IMG/VR virus record: IMGVR_UViG_3300021961_000040 | Location: 44,075 to 108,074 of that record | Direction: 5' to 3' (one strand) | Length of the DNA: 64,000 bases | From: a virus | Shown: positions 55,836 to 62,997 of the stretch, piece after piece | Layout of the letters: each line of letters begins with the position of its first letter | Numbering within the stretch: position 1 is the stretch's first letter | The notes under the pieces: generated by a model | Databases searched by the model: none | The model's input: the letters and a program-made list of their open reading frames with translations, nothing else | What the model was told of the DNA's origin: nothing | Made by a program: the position numbers and the translations under genes

Positions 55836-55864
55836 GTGCAAATACCTCAAAGTTGTGCTAAAAT
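55836..55864 (+). promoter_or_regulatory. phage promoter
   Basis: GTGCAA 55836-55841, 17 bases, TAAAAT 55859-55864. Confidence 0.85.
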
Positions 55865-55883
55865 AATAAAGCAAGGAGATACA

Positions 55884-55988
55884 ATGCGAAACGTTATTAT
55901 GATGGCAGCTGCAATGCTCGTAGCATGTGGCGACAAGGAGAGCGATTCTGCTTCCGATACTGCGGTCGCTGAAGATACCGCAGAGTGA
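55884..55988 (+). CDS. 34-residue lipoprotein
   Basis: AAGGAG site; signal MRNVIMMAAAMLVACGDKES with lipobox Cys at 15, then Ser/Asp/Thr/Ala tail (DTAVAEDTAE). Typical tiny deltaproteobacterial-style lipoprotein; acts like an entry-exclusion or lysis peptide only by guess. Confidence 0.65.
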   Translation: MRNVIMMAAAMLVACGDKESDSASDTAVAEDTAE

Positions 55989-55996
55989 ATCAAAAC

Positions 55997-56106
55997 TGAA
56001 GCGCGGCGAGAGCACGCAGGGTTCTACTGACAATATACGACCCGGTAAGGAATAAGAGTCTAAAAGGAATACTTACCAATTTGCAGGTGAAAATCCTGTC
56101 GCTTCA
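55997..56106 (+). ncRNA. class II tRNA-like RNA with 15-base anticodon loop
   Basis: 7-bp acceptor TGAAGCG/CGCTTCA (55997-56003/56100-56106), 2-base gap, D-stem GCG/CGC, 5-bp anticodon stem GGGTT/GACCC (56019/56039) with a 15-base loop, 6-bp variable stem GGTAAG/CTTACC (56044/56072), and 5-bp T-stem GCAGG/CCTGT with a 7-base loop TGAAAAT. Elbow bases (GG in D-loop, T-C in T-loop) and CCA are missing. Confidence 0.55.
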
Positions 56107-56492
56107 ATACAGGTGTGCAAAAATACTTTGGTACTACTATAAGCCGCGCAATGAGCGGACGTAGCGCATGGGACGCAGACTGATCCACTGCACTGTAAAA
56201 ACGGATTACCGCTGGCACACCGTTTAAAGTGTGCTCCTTATGCTCACCGCCAACATAGGGCCCGAGTAGGTACAGGGAACTGGCTTCAGCGCTAATGCTG
56301 ACTAAGATGCTCCAGTAACGGAAACAACGCTCACCCGTGAGCGGGTCATGCTAATGATGTTGGAAAATGTAGTACCAGAAGTGATGACAGGGTGGGCGTC
56401 CCGTCTGCGTCAGACTTGGTGTCGGAAGGTGAACGCCGCCTCTGACTTTAACTACAAACCCGCTAGCACACCGGTTAAAGTGTGCTACTTAT
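56107..56492 (+). other. about 390 bases of structured non-coding sequence
   Basis: No credible gene. Contains a 7-bp long-range stem GGTGTGC/GCACACC (56112/56215) enclosing CCGC-GCAATGA-GCGG and GCAG/CTGC hairpins, CAGC/GCTG, alternative hairpins CGCTCA/TGAGCG and ACCCG/CGGGT, GTCTG/CAGAC, and CTTTAAC/GTTAAAG competing with AGCACAC/GTGTGCT. Probably one or more structured RNAs. Confidence 0.4.
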
Positions 56493-56566
56493 TGGGGTGT
56501 CGTTCAAAGGCAGGACCTTGGTTTTTGGCACCAATGATGGGGGTTCGAATCCCTCCACCCCAGCCA
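56493..56566 (+). tRNA. tRNA-Gln(UUG), copy 2
   Basis: Identical to 55218-55291, inside the second copy of the 98-base repeat. Confidence 0.9.
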
Positions 56567-56592
56567 CTTTAAAATAAACACAAGGAGGAACC

Positions 56593-57102
56593 ATGACTTA
56601 CGAATACAAGGTCTCTCACCGAGCCGATGGCTCGGTGGAGTTGGAGGAGTTCTTCAAGGAGGGTCTCCGTCACCGGGAGGGTGACCGACCGGCGTGGGTC
56701 CGTTACCGAGCCGATGGCTCGGTGGAGTTGGAGTCGTTCTGGAAGGAGGGTCAGCGTCACCGGGAGGGTGACCGACCGGCTGTGGTCCGTTACCGAGCCG
56801 ATGGCTCGGTGGAGTGGGAGGAGTTCTGGAAGGAGGGCCTCCTTCACCGGGAGGGTGACCTCCCGGCTGTGGTCCGGTATCGAGCCGATGGCACGGTGGC
56901 GTGGGAGTCGTTCTGGAAGGAGGGTCAGCTTCACCGGGAGGGTGACCGACCGGCTGTGGTCCGGTATCGAGCCGATGGCTCGGTGGAGCGGGAGCTGTTC
57001 TACAAGGAGAATCAGACGTACACTCCGAGCAAGGCAAAGCCTTACGAGGGCAAGACCGTGGAGATTGACGGCGTCAAGTACGTCTTGACGCCTGTGGATT
57101 GA
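56593..57102 (+). CDS. MORN-like repeat protein 1
   Basis: 169 residues: short MTYEYKVSH head, five ~29-residue repeats (core RADGSVE, F.KEG, HREGDRPA), C-terminal tail KTVEIDGVKYVLTPVD. Similar to MORN_2/YwqK-type repeats; ligand unknown. GC far above its neighbours. Paralogues at 59665 and 63760 share near-identical DNA. Confidence 0.75.
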   Translation: MTYEYKVSHRADGSVELEEFFKEGLRHREGDRPAWVRYRADGSVELESFWKEGQRHREGDRPAVVRYRADGSVEWEEFWKEGLLHREGDLPAVVRYRADGTVAWESFWKEGQLHREGDRPAVVRYRADGSVERELFYKENQTYTPSKAKPYEGKTVEIDGVKYVLTPVD

Positions 57103-57131
57103 GTGCAAACTCTTTCAAAGTAAGATAAAAT
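57103..57131 (+). promoter_or_regulatory. phage promoter
   Basis: GTGCAA 57103-57108 follows the TGA directly; TAAAAT 57126-57131. Confidence 0.85.
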
Positions 57132-57150
57132 ACTTTCACAAGGAGGAACA

Positions 57151-57336
57151 ATGTTCAATACAAATCGTGAAACGGCTTTTGATATTCTTGAAGAGTTGAG
57201 GATGTATGCTGTCTCTGATGAGAAGATTCTCGACTACATCGTAGGAAACAATCTACCAGCACATATCGCACTTCAGATGATGCGTGATGCTCGTGACGAG
57301 TTTCTTTCAGAGCTTAATGATTACGAGGATGAATAG
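57151..57336 (+). CDS. small hypothetical protein
   Basis: 61 residues, helical (TAFDILEELRMYAVSDEKIL; DYIVGNNLPAHIALQMM). No family recognised. Confidence 0.5.
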   Translation: MFNTNRETAFDILEELRMYAVSDEKILDYIVGNNLPAHIALQMMRDARDEFLSELNDYEDE

Positions 57337-57675
57337 ATGACGTTGAATATCCCGCAGCTTTTTCTAATTGGTTGGTCTGTGCTTGCTGTATGTGTAAACA
57401 TTTACAAAGACGGCCAACCTAAAACTTCAAAGGAAAACTTTTATATTCATTCTGCCTGTTGGCTGTTTGAAGTATGTATTCTTGGTACGACTGAATTTTT
57501 TAGTAGTTTTGGTTTTGCACAAAGTATTTGGGGCCTGCTTTCTGTAATCGGCCTTATTAGTGCTGCTAAAAATCACGGCCAGATTCCAACAGGTGCCTTT
57601 TATCAAGGACTTCAGTCCGTGGCGTCGTTTTTCATTGCAATGACTATTTACTATTTCGGTGGATTCTTTAACTAG
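57337..57675 (+). CDS. polytopic membrane protein
   Basis: 112 residues, about four hydrophobic segments (LFLIGWSVLAVCVNIY ... FFIAMTIYYFGGFF). Function unknown. Confidence 0.55.
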   Translation: MTLNIPQLFLIGWSVLAVCVNIYKDGQPKTSKENFYIHSACWLFEVCILGTTEFFSSFGFAQSIWGLLSVIGLISAAKNHGQIPTGAFYQGLQSVASFFIAMTIYYFGGFFN

Positions 57676-57684
57676 GGAGAAAAT

Positions 57685-57879
57685 ATGAGCATGAAGAATA
57701 TTGATATTTTTGACAACTACTATGACTACGACGACAGTGAGTTTCCAAAGCTTGTAACTTGGTCCTCTCCTGAAGACGGGCAAGGCCGCTCTCGAATCAT
57801 TCGAGATGAGCGGGAGTCCGACGAGTTCTTTTCCTGGTTTAGACGGAAGTACCCGGAGGTCTCTGTTACAATCAAGTAA
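57685..57879 (+). CDS. small acidic hypothetical protein
   Basis: 64 residues; DNYYDYDDSEFPKL then RIIRDERESDEFFSWF. GGAG site. No family recognised. Confidence 0.45.
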   Translation: MSMKNIDIFDNYYDYDDSEFPKLVTWSSPEDGQGRSRIIRDERESDEFFSWFRRKYPEVSVTIK

Positions 57880-57885
57880 CAACCG

Positions 57886-57925
57886 AGCGCGAGACATCTT
57901 ACGCTACGCGCGCACGCGCGCGGGG
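57886..57925. other. palindrome and alternating GC tract
   Basis: GCGCGAGACATCTTACGC (inverted relative of 43312) followed by CGCGCGCACGCGCGCG, alternating purine-pyrimidine, in an intergenic gap. Confidence 0.35.
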
Positions 57926-57932
57926 AGGTAAA

Positions 57933-58550
57933 ATGATTAAGAATAGCTTGACTGAAATCGAATATCTTTGTCTGCGAATGATGCTGAACCCGGGCCGGAC
58001 CACTACTTTTTATGCTAAGCATGCTCGCATGTACCGGAATCCTTTTCGGTGGCAGAAAAACTCTAGCAAGAATCTAATCTGCTGGGATCAAATGATAACC
58101 AAAAGTATTCTGACTAATAGAACTGACTATTTTATCGATGCACAAATTAGAGATTTGGGCCCGAAAGAAAAGTCTCGGTGGTTTTTGACGTCTAAAGGAT
58201 TAAGTGAGGCAATCAATGCTGCAAGAGTTATCGGTATTGAGTCGGAAAAGGTAGTGTCAACTGCCCCTCCTGCTCTAACTTTTACAAGGCAGCTTTTGAT
58301 GAAGATGATCGAAGAAGGAGGCATGACTCGCGCGGATGCTAAAGCATATTATGACCAGATTTCAAACGCGAGTCCTCATCACTCTTCGTTGAGGCTTACG
58401 AGGATTATTCGAACTTATTGCACGACTCACGACTGCAGGACTTCGCAAGCCACTGGAAGAGATTCTATCTGGTGCAAGGTCGACGCAAAAATCTTGTGCA
58501 GCATGCTGAGCGAGAATACTTATTCTACTGACAGCACTCTCGTGCATTGA
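57933..58550 (+). CDS. hypothetical winged-helix-like protein, possible C-terminal frameshift
   Basis: 205 residues. TEIEYLCLRMMLNPGRTTTFYAK parallels GIEYLLVCIQANPGRSQRYY of the 60223 protein, and both have a SKGL/SAGN helix later. After ~residue 145 the sequence turns Ser/Thr/Cys/Arg-rich, while another frame reads a sensible LFVEAYEDYSNLLHDSRL to 58531, suggesting a frameshift near 58360. Confidence 0.5.
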   Translation: MIKNSLTEIEYLCLRMMLNPGRTTTFYAKHARMYRNPFRWQKNSSKNLICWDQMITKSILTNRTDYFIDAQIRDLGPKEKSRWFLTSKGLSEAINAARVIGIESEKVVSTAPPALTFTRQLLMKMIEEGGMTRADAKAYYDQISNASPHHSSLRLTRIIRTYCTTHDCRTSQATGRDSIWCKVDAKILCSMLSENTYSTDSTLVH

Positions 58551-58579
58551 GTGCAAACTCATATTCAACGTGTTATAAT
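58551..58579 (+). promoter_or_regulatory. phage promoter
   Basis: GTGCAA 58551-58556 directly after TGA; TATAAT 58574-58579. Confidence 0.88.
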
Positions 58580-58596
58580 ATTCTCACGAGGTGATT

Positions 58597-58854
58597 ATGG
58601 AAATCAAAATCGGTCAAACTGTTTTCCTAAAACATAATCGATTTGCATGCAATCGAACAAAGAATCGTATTCGTGAGCACGGGTCCAAGGGCTTCGTTAT
58701 CCAGAAGTTTGTTCCGGGCTGCGGGCTGTTTGACGGCTGTCCGGCTATTCTGTTCAATTCCGTTACTGCATTTTCGAGCGACGGAGCAGGTGGAAAAGAG
58801 CCTTGGATGGATTGGTTGCCAGTTGACGAAATTGAAATGTCTGAAGGAGCTTGA
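58597..58854 (+). CDS. small hypothetical protein
   Basis: 85 residues from ATG 58597. IKIGQTVFLKHNRFACN...GFVIQKFVPGCG, SH3-like. No family recognised. Confidence 0.5.
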   Translation: MEIKIGQTVFLKHNRFACNRTKNRIREHGSKGFVIQKFVPGCGLFDGCPAILFNSVTAFSSDGAGGKEPWMDWLPVDEIEMSEGA

Positions 58855-59195
58855 TGATGGAAAACTTGCTTGAACTTTTTGAAAATGTAACCGATGTGAT
58901 GTATCAACTAGGGATTGACCCGCGAGACGTCTTAGCAGGACTTCCTGAAGCAGAAGAGCAGGCGGCCGCTGTTCGAGTTGTCGGTGCACACCAGCCAAAC
59001 TATCCTCTTGCTGAAAATATCAGCGGGCTTGTGCTTCTACCTTCAGATGACGATGATGAAGTTGATGAAGACGACTACGACTACGATGAAATTGATTTGA
59101 GTGGAGATAAGAATCTGATCTGTTGGCTGGTTCTAAATGGCCACCCGAGTGATCTAAGTCCTTATGCTCCGCGCAGTTGTTTTAACTTTTACTAG
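58854..59195 (+). CDS. hypothetical acidic protein
   Basis: 113 residues, AGGAG site; helical head, then a DDDDEVDEDDYDYDE stretch. No family recognised. Confidence 0.5.
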   Translation: MMENLLELFENVTDVMYQLGIDPRDVLAGLPEAEEQAAAVRVVGAHQPNYPLAENISGLVLLPSDDDDEVDEDDYDYDEIDLSGDKNLICWLVLNGHPSDLSPYAPRSCFNFY

Positions 59196-59231
59196 ACCTG
59201 AATATTCTCAAATAAACTCAAGGAGAGAAAA

Positions 59232-59513
59232 ATGAACGGAAACACTTGTTACTTCTACCACAACGGAACTTACCGAACCACCATTGCATACCGGCGCAAT
59301 TCTGACGGGTCTGTCTCTTACGGTGCTTCTTTCTGTCGGCCATCCGATCAGTTTACAAAGGCCCGTGGGCGAAAGATTGCTGAAGGGCGGATGGATCAGA
59401 TGATTCCGACTATTGTGAATGCTCCTTCTGAGCGTTGGGCCCTTCACGAGGAGATTCTTTGTCGACTTGAGGCTCAGGAGTTTGGGTATGTCCCGTCCTG
59501 CTTCCGAAGCTAA
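59232..59513 (+). CDS. hypothetical protein
   Basis: 93 residues; YFYHNGTYRTTIAYRRNSDG beta hairpins, helical end. No family recognised. Confidence 0.5.
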   Translation: MNGNTCYFYHNGTYRTTIAYRRNSDGSVSYGASFCRPSDQFTKARGRKIAEGRMDQMIPTIVNAPSERWALHEEILCRLEAQEFGYVPSCFRS

Positions 59514-59616
59514 GTACTACTGTCGTTTTTGCGGATGTAAGGCATACAGCCCGCAGTGGCTTTGGTCTCATCGGTGTCCAAAGTGCGGTACAACCGTTCC
59601 GCCAAAAAAGTTTTGA
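59488..59616 (+). CDS. 42-residue zinc-ribbon protein
   Basis: ATG 59488 with GGAG upstream; CRFCGCKAYSPQW...CPKCGTT, two CxxC knuckles. Its TGA abuts the next promoter. Confidence 0.5.
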   Translation: MSRPASEAKYYCRFCGCKAYSPQWLWSHRCPKCGTTVPPKKF

Positions 59617-59645
59617 GTGCAAACCCTCATTCACTGTGATAAGAT
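59617..59645 (+). promoter_or_regulatory. phage promoter
   Basis: GTGCAA 59617-59622, 17 bases, TAAGAT 59640-59645. Confidence 0.85.
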
Positions 59646-59664
59646 AAAGAGGTAAGGAGGAACC

Positions 59665-60174
59665 ATGACTTACGAATACAAGGTCTCTCACCGAGCCGAT
59701 GGCTCGGTGGCGTCGGAGCAGTTCTACAAGGAGGGTCTCCGTCACCGGGAGGGTGACCGCCCGGCTGTGGTCATGTACCGAGCCGATGGCTCGGTGGAGT
59801 GGGAGGAGTTCTTCAAGGAGGGTCTCCGTCACCGGGAGGGTGACCGACCGGGACGGGTCAGTTACCGATCCGATGGCTCGGTGGAGTGGGAGGAGTTCTG
59901 GAAGGAGGATGAGCTTCACCGGGAGGGTGACCGACCGGCTATGGTCTGGTATCAAACCGATGGCTCGGTGGAGACGGAGGCGTTCTACAAGGAGGGTCAG
60001 TGTCACCGGGAGGGTGACCGACCGGCGTGGGTCCGTTACCAAGCCGATGGCTCGGTGGCGTGGGAGGAGTTCTGGAAGGAGGATGAGCAGTACACTCCAA
60101 GCAAGGCAAAGCCTTGCGAGGGCAAGACCGTGGAGATTGACGGCGTCAAGTATGTCTTGACGCCTGTGGATTGA
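59665..60174 (+). CDS. MORN-like repeat protein 2
   Basis: 169 residues, five ~29-residue repeats and the same head and tail as the 56593 protein; differences cluster at a few positions per repeat (EEF/EQF/EAF, FYKEG/FWKED). Confidence 0.75.
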   Translation: MTYEYKVSHRADGSVASEQFYKEGLRHREGDRPAVVMYRADGSVEWEEFFKEGLRHREGDRPGRVSYRSDGSVEWEEFWKEDELHREGDRPAMVWYQTDGSVETEAFYKEGQCHREGDRPAWVRYQADGSVAWEEFWKEDEQYTPSKAKPCEGKTVEIDGVKYVLTPVD

Positions 60175-60203
60175 GTGCAAACCCTCATTCAATGTGATAA
60201 AAT
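60175..60203 (+). promoter_or_regulatory. phage promoter
   Basis: GTGCAA 60175-60180 directly after TGA; TAAAAT 60198-60203. Confidence 0.88.
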
Positions 60204-60222
60204 ACTCTCATAAGGAGGAACA

Positions 60223-60567
60223 ATGATTAATCCTAAAACTGCTCTTTCTGGTATCGAATATCTTCTTGTCTGTATTCAGGCAAATCCTGGTCGTAGTCAG
60301 CGGTACTATTTGCGCCGACTGTACGAGTACAAGCACAATTCGATCGATCCTCACAGTGGTGCCACAAACTGTGGTTACTTCACCAACCCGAGATATCGCG
60401 GTCGTCTATTCGAAGATGCAGCACCTAAGAACTCTCGCGGCCGCATTTGGCTTGGATGGAAGCCGAAGGCACACACTTCACAGATGCATTTGACTTCTGC
60501 TGGAAATCGACGTGCCAACGAAGCAAGAGTAAAGATTGGTTTGCCTGCCATTCCTTTCATCAAGTGA
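60223..60567 (+). CDS. hypothetical winged-helix-like protein
   Basis: 114 residues, related in its first ~60 to the 57933 protein (GIEYLLVCIQANPGR; YYLRRLYEY). C-terminal MHLTSAGNRRANEARVKIG. No family recognised. Confidence 0.5.
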   Translation: MINPKTALSGIEYLLVCIQANPGRSQRYYLRRLYEYKHNSIDPHSGATNCGYFTNPRYRGRLFEDAAPKNSRGRIWLGWKPKAHTSQMHLTSAGNRRANEARVKIGLPAIPFIK

Positions 60568-60575
60568 GCTGTCTT

Positions 60576-60776
60576 ATGAATCTTGAAGTCACGCGATCTG
60601 AGCTGTCGATTATTATCAACGCTCTTGATGTTTATGCACAGCGTCTATCAGATGAAGTTGTATGGACCGGAGATCCTGAGTCTGAAGAAGATCTCGATGC
60701 TATTCGGATTCTTGATGCCAAGATTAAGGATCTTTTGGTGACTAACGATGATAACCCAGCGTCACATCGATGTTGA
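60576..60776 (+). CDS. small hypothetical protein
   Basis: 66 helical residues (VTRSELSIIINALDVYAQRL). No strong ribosome site. No family recognised. Confidence 0.45.
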   Translation: MNLEVTRSELSIIINALDVYAQRLSDEVVWTGDPESEEDLDAIRILDAKIKDLLVTNDDNPASHRC

Positions 60777-60805
60777 GTGCAAACTCACACTCATAATGAT
60801 AAAAT
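60777..60805 (+). promoter_or_regulatory. phage promoter
   Basis: GTGCAA 60777-60782 directly after TGA; TAAAAT 60800-60805. Confidence 0.88.
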
Positions 60806-60824
60806 AATCCCACAAGGAGGCAGC

Positions 60825-61040
60825 ATGCCAACATCTGACTACATGTACGACGACGAGATCGAGTACGAAGTCAACAACCGTGATTCTGGATACGTTGACG
60901 TCTGGGAAACTGTTCCTGTTGATGAGCAAGATTCCGGAGCCAATGACGAAGGCTACGGATACGAGAACTGCTACGAGTGTGGTCGCATTACAGAGCACGA
61001 TGACTGCGGAAACTGCCTCGAGCACGATTACTACCTCTAA
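60825..61040 (+). CDS. acidic zinc-ribbon protein
   Basis: 71 residues; very acidic, then CYECGRITEHDDCGNC. AAGGAGG site. Function unknown. Confidence 0.5.
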   Translation: MPTSDYMYDDEIEYEVNNRDSGYVDVWETVPVDEQDSGANDEGYGYENCYECGRITEHDDCGNCLEHDYYL

Positions 61041-61049
61041 GGAGACGAC

Positions 61050-61232
61050 ATGAAGTACACCATCCGAAAGTTTGATGGGGACGACAGCTATAGCTGGGCG
61101 GTCTTCAAGAAGTCTGATCTTCCCAAGGGACATCGAGGAATCGTGTTCTGGGGTGAAGCCCGGCCGATTGTCAGTGGTTGCAGTCGATACCAGGCAAGTA
61201 GCTACAAGAAGTCGTTGGAGAACGAAGAATGA
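61050..61232 (+). CDS. small hypothetical protein
   Basis: 60 residues; YTIRKFDGDDSYSWAVF, ends -LENEE at the shared junction. No family recognised. Confidence 0.45.
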   Translation: MKYTIRKFDGDDSYSWAVFKKSDLPKGHRGIVFWGEARPIVSGCSRYQASSYKKSLENEE

Positions 61233-61441
61233 AAGTCTACGGAACCAGTTACTTCCCGACTCGGTCGGACGTCTATCGATACTACAGTGCTCAGCACTAC
61301 AGCGGAGACGCAATTAAGTACGTGCTCGACCAGGGTGGTGTCCATATTGGCAAGCCACCCAAGGTGAGCCCGAGTGACAAGATTCTTCTCAAGTCTGACG
61401 TCGGTGGCTCGCGTCGCTATCACATCGAGGTGATTGCATGA
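61229..61441 (+). CDS. small hypothetical protein
   Basis: 70 residues, ATGA-coupled; YGTSYFPTRSDVYRYYSAQH. No family recognised. Confidence 0.45.
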   Translation: MKVYGTSYFPTRSDVYRYYSAQHYSGDAIKYVLDQGGVHIGKPPKVSPSDKILLKSDVGGSRRYHIEVIA

Positions 61442-61491
61442 AATGGTTTGAGCAGATCAAGAAAGCAATCGAAGCTTTGGAATGGATTTAG
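61438..61491 (+). CDS. possible 17-residue peptide
   Basis: MKWFEQIKKAIEALEWI, an amphipathic helix, ATGA-coupled. Weak evidence. Confidence 0.25.
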   Translation: MKWFEQIKKAIEALEWI

Positions 61492-61496
61492 TTTGA

Positions 61497-61525
61497 GTGC
61501 AAACTCGCGCTTACAGTGATAAGAT
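61497..61525 (+). promoter_or_regulatory. phage promoter
   Basis: GTGCAA 61497-61502, 17 bases, TAAGAT 61520-61525. Confidence 0.85.
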
Positions 61526-61547
61526 AACACCATAAAGGAGACCAATC

Positions 61548-61892
61548 ATGGCAATGACTACACGAAAGAAGTCCGCTCACCTGCGAAAGCTCGGCTTTCA
61601 GAAGGCTCGGATGCAGCTTACTCGAGTCGGAACCACCTACATGCGTGGAAGCACGTCTGTTACCATCGTCAAGGGTGACCAGGGAGGTGGTAACTTTATT
61701 GCAGTGACCCCCGGTCAGGGGTCTTTTAACTCTGGTCTGCTTCACATCGGAAACACGGCCGCAGGCATGAAGCAATCGATTCGAGTTTACCGCGATCATG
61801 GCGTTGACCTGCCTGACCCGGATGATGCTGACTTCGGCATGACCGACTGGAATGATCGTCTATTCGTCGGTATCACTGAAGCTCTTCCGTAG
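61548..61892 (+). CDS. hypothetical protein
   Basis: 114 residues with AAAGGAG; basic start (TTRKKSAHLRKLGFQKARMQ), beta-rich middle (SVTIVKGDQGGGNFIAVTPG). No family recognised. Confidence 0.5.
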   Translation: MAMTTRKKSAHLRKLGFQKARMQLTRVGTTYMRGSTSVTIVKGDQGGGNFIAVTPGQGSFNSGLLHIGNTAAGMKQSIRVYRDHGVDLPDPDDADFGMTDWNDRLFVGITEALP

Positions 61893-61905
61893 GACTGACA
61901 GATTA

Positions 61906-62448
61906 ATGTCTTCAGATGCACAAACCGTCGCCAAGCTTCTCAGTGGGCCTCAGTATAACTGGGTCGGCGAAGAGCGAGACAACTACTGTATTTCTTACAC
62001 AAACAACTCGTCCATCGGCAATCGATACATCAACTGGCATGGGCTCTGGGCTTACAAGTCAATTGAAGAAGAGAAGCCTCCCAAGGGGTCTGTTGTCGAC
62101 ACAGAAAGTGCACACGATCTTATCAGAGAATACGACTGGCGTTGTGTGTTTGCGTTTATCGAGCATGGAATCTTCGTTGGCCCAGCAACGCAAGAAGCCC
62201 TACTTAACTGTATCAAATTGATCGAAAATACCGAGCTTCCTGAAGAAGGGGCTCAAAAGTTTCGAGTGTGGAATGGTATGACTTATGTCTATGTAACTAA
62301 GCACACTCAAAAGACGTGGGAACTTCAAGACAGGGTCCGTCAGCACATGCTTGAAGGGTTTAGGGCAGATCGCGATGAAAAGAAACTACTTTCCAATGAC
62401 TGGGTCTATATGACTCACAGACATAGCGGATGGAGCCGAAGCTGCTGA
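61906..62448 (+). CDS. hypothetical protein
   Basis: 180 residues; SDAQTVAKLLSGPQYNWVGEE, mixed fold. No family recognised. TGATG-coupled to the next gene. Confidence 0.5.
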   Translation: MSSDAQTVAKLLSGPQYNWVGEERDNYCISYTNNSSIGNRYINWHGLWAYKSIEEEKPPKGSVVDTESAHDLIREYDWRCVFAFIEHGIFVGPATQEALLNCIKLIENTELPEEGAQKFRVWNGMTYVYVTKHTQKTWELQDRVRQHMLEGFRADRDEKKLLSNDWVYMTHRHSGWSRSC

Positions 62449-62723
62449 TGGATACACACACATACAAAGATTGCAGAAGAAAAGAGTTTTGTCGAATTGT
62501 GTTTTCTGATTCGTGGAGAAGTTTTTCTCAAGGCGACTATTTTGACACAAATAACTCTGATGACATTAGTGTAATTCCGGGTGTCCCTGACATGTATTAC
62601 GTCCAAAATCTTGGATATGTCCCGAGAGCTGTTGTAAAAGAAGTTCAGATTATTGAAAAGACGATTACGACAACTACGATAGAGACACTTCAAGTTATTG
62701 ATACGATGAGTTTTATTGCTTGA
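62448..62723 (+). CDS. hypothetical protein
   Basis: 91 residues (MDTHTYKDCRRKEFCRIVF; later VVKEVQIIEKTITTTTIE). No family recognised. Confidence 0.5.
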   Translation: MDTHTYKDCRRKEFCRIVFSDSWRSFSQGDYFDTNNSDDISVIPGVPDMYYVQNLGYVPRAVVKEVQIIEKTITTTTIETLQVIDTMSFIA

Positions 62724-62729
62724 GATTGA

Positions 62730-62758
62730 GTGCAAACTCACTCAAAATAAGATATAAT
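62730..62758 (+). promoter_or_regulatory. phage promoter
   Basis: GTGCAA 62730-62735, 17 bases, TATAAT 62753-62758. Confidence 0.88.
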
Positions 62759-62788
62759 ATTCTCACCAACCCCACCAAGAGGTGAAAC

Positions 62789-62974
62789 ATGGAAAGCTTT
62801 TGGACAGAGATTTATGCAGCAATCTACCACGCTACTTGCGATAAATGCGGGAAGTCTGGTAACGGGTGGTTTTACATTCTTGACGGAAGTCATGATAACG
62901 GAACGGTCTGTTCTGATTGTCATTCCTGCTTGACTAAATTGCGCTTGAGTGCAAACTTACAACAAGTATGGTAA
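62789..62974 (+). CDS. small zinc-ribbon protein
   Basis: 61 residues; CDKCGKSG...CSDC ribbon with HSC. Its last ~9 codons overlap the next promoter. Confidence 0.5.
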   Translation: MESFWTEIYAAIYHATCDKCGKSGNGWFYILDGSHDNGTVCSDCHSCLTKLRLSANLQQVW

Positions 62975-62977
62975 AAT
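62949..62977 (+). promoter_or_regulatory. phage promoter
   Basis: GTGCAA 62949-62954, 17 bases, TAAAAT 62972-62977, inside the end of the 62789 gene. Confidence 0.85.
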
Positions 62978-62997
62978 ATCTCCACAAGGAGGAAGAT

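Noticed and set aside
55990-56492. RNase P RNA
   Set aside because: I could not place the conserved regions (GAGGAAAGTCC, ACAGNRA) in the right order; short matches only.
56348-56572. Protein gene across 56348-56572
   Set aside because: It runs through the tRNA-Gln and the structured RNA region and has no ribosome site.
56569-57108. Long antisense reading frames across the MORN-like genes (also 59410-60192 and 63724-63927)
   Set aside because: They arise from the 87-base GC-rich repeat; the + strand has promoter, ribosome site and recognisable repeats, the antisense has none.
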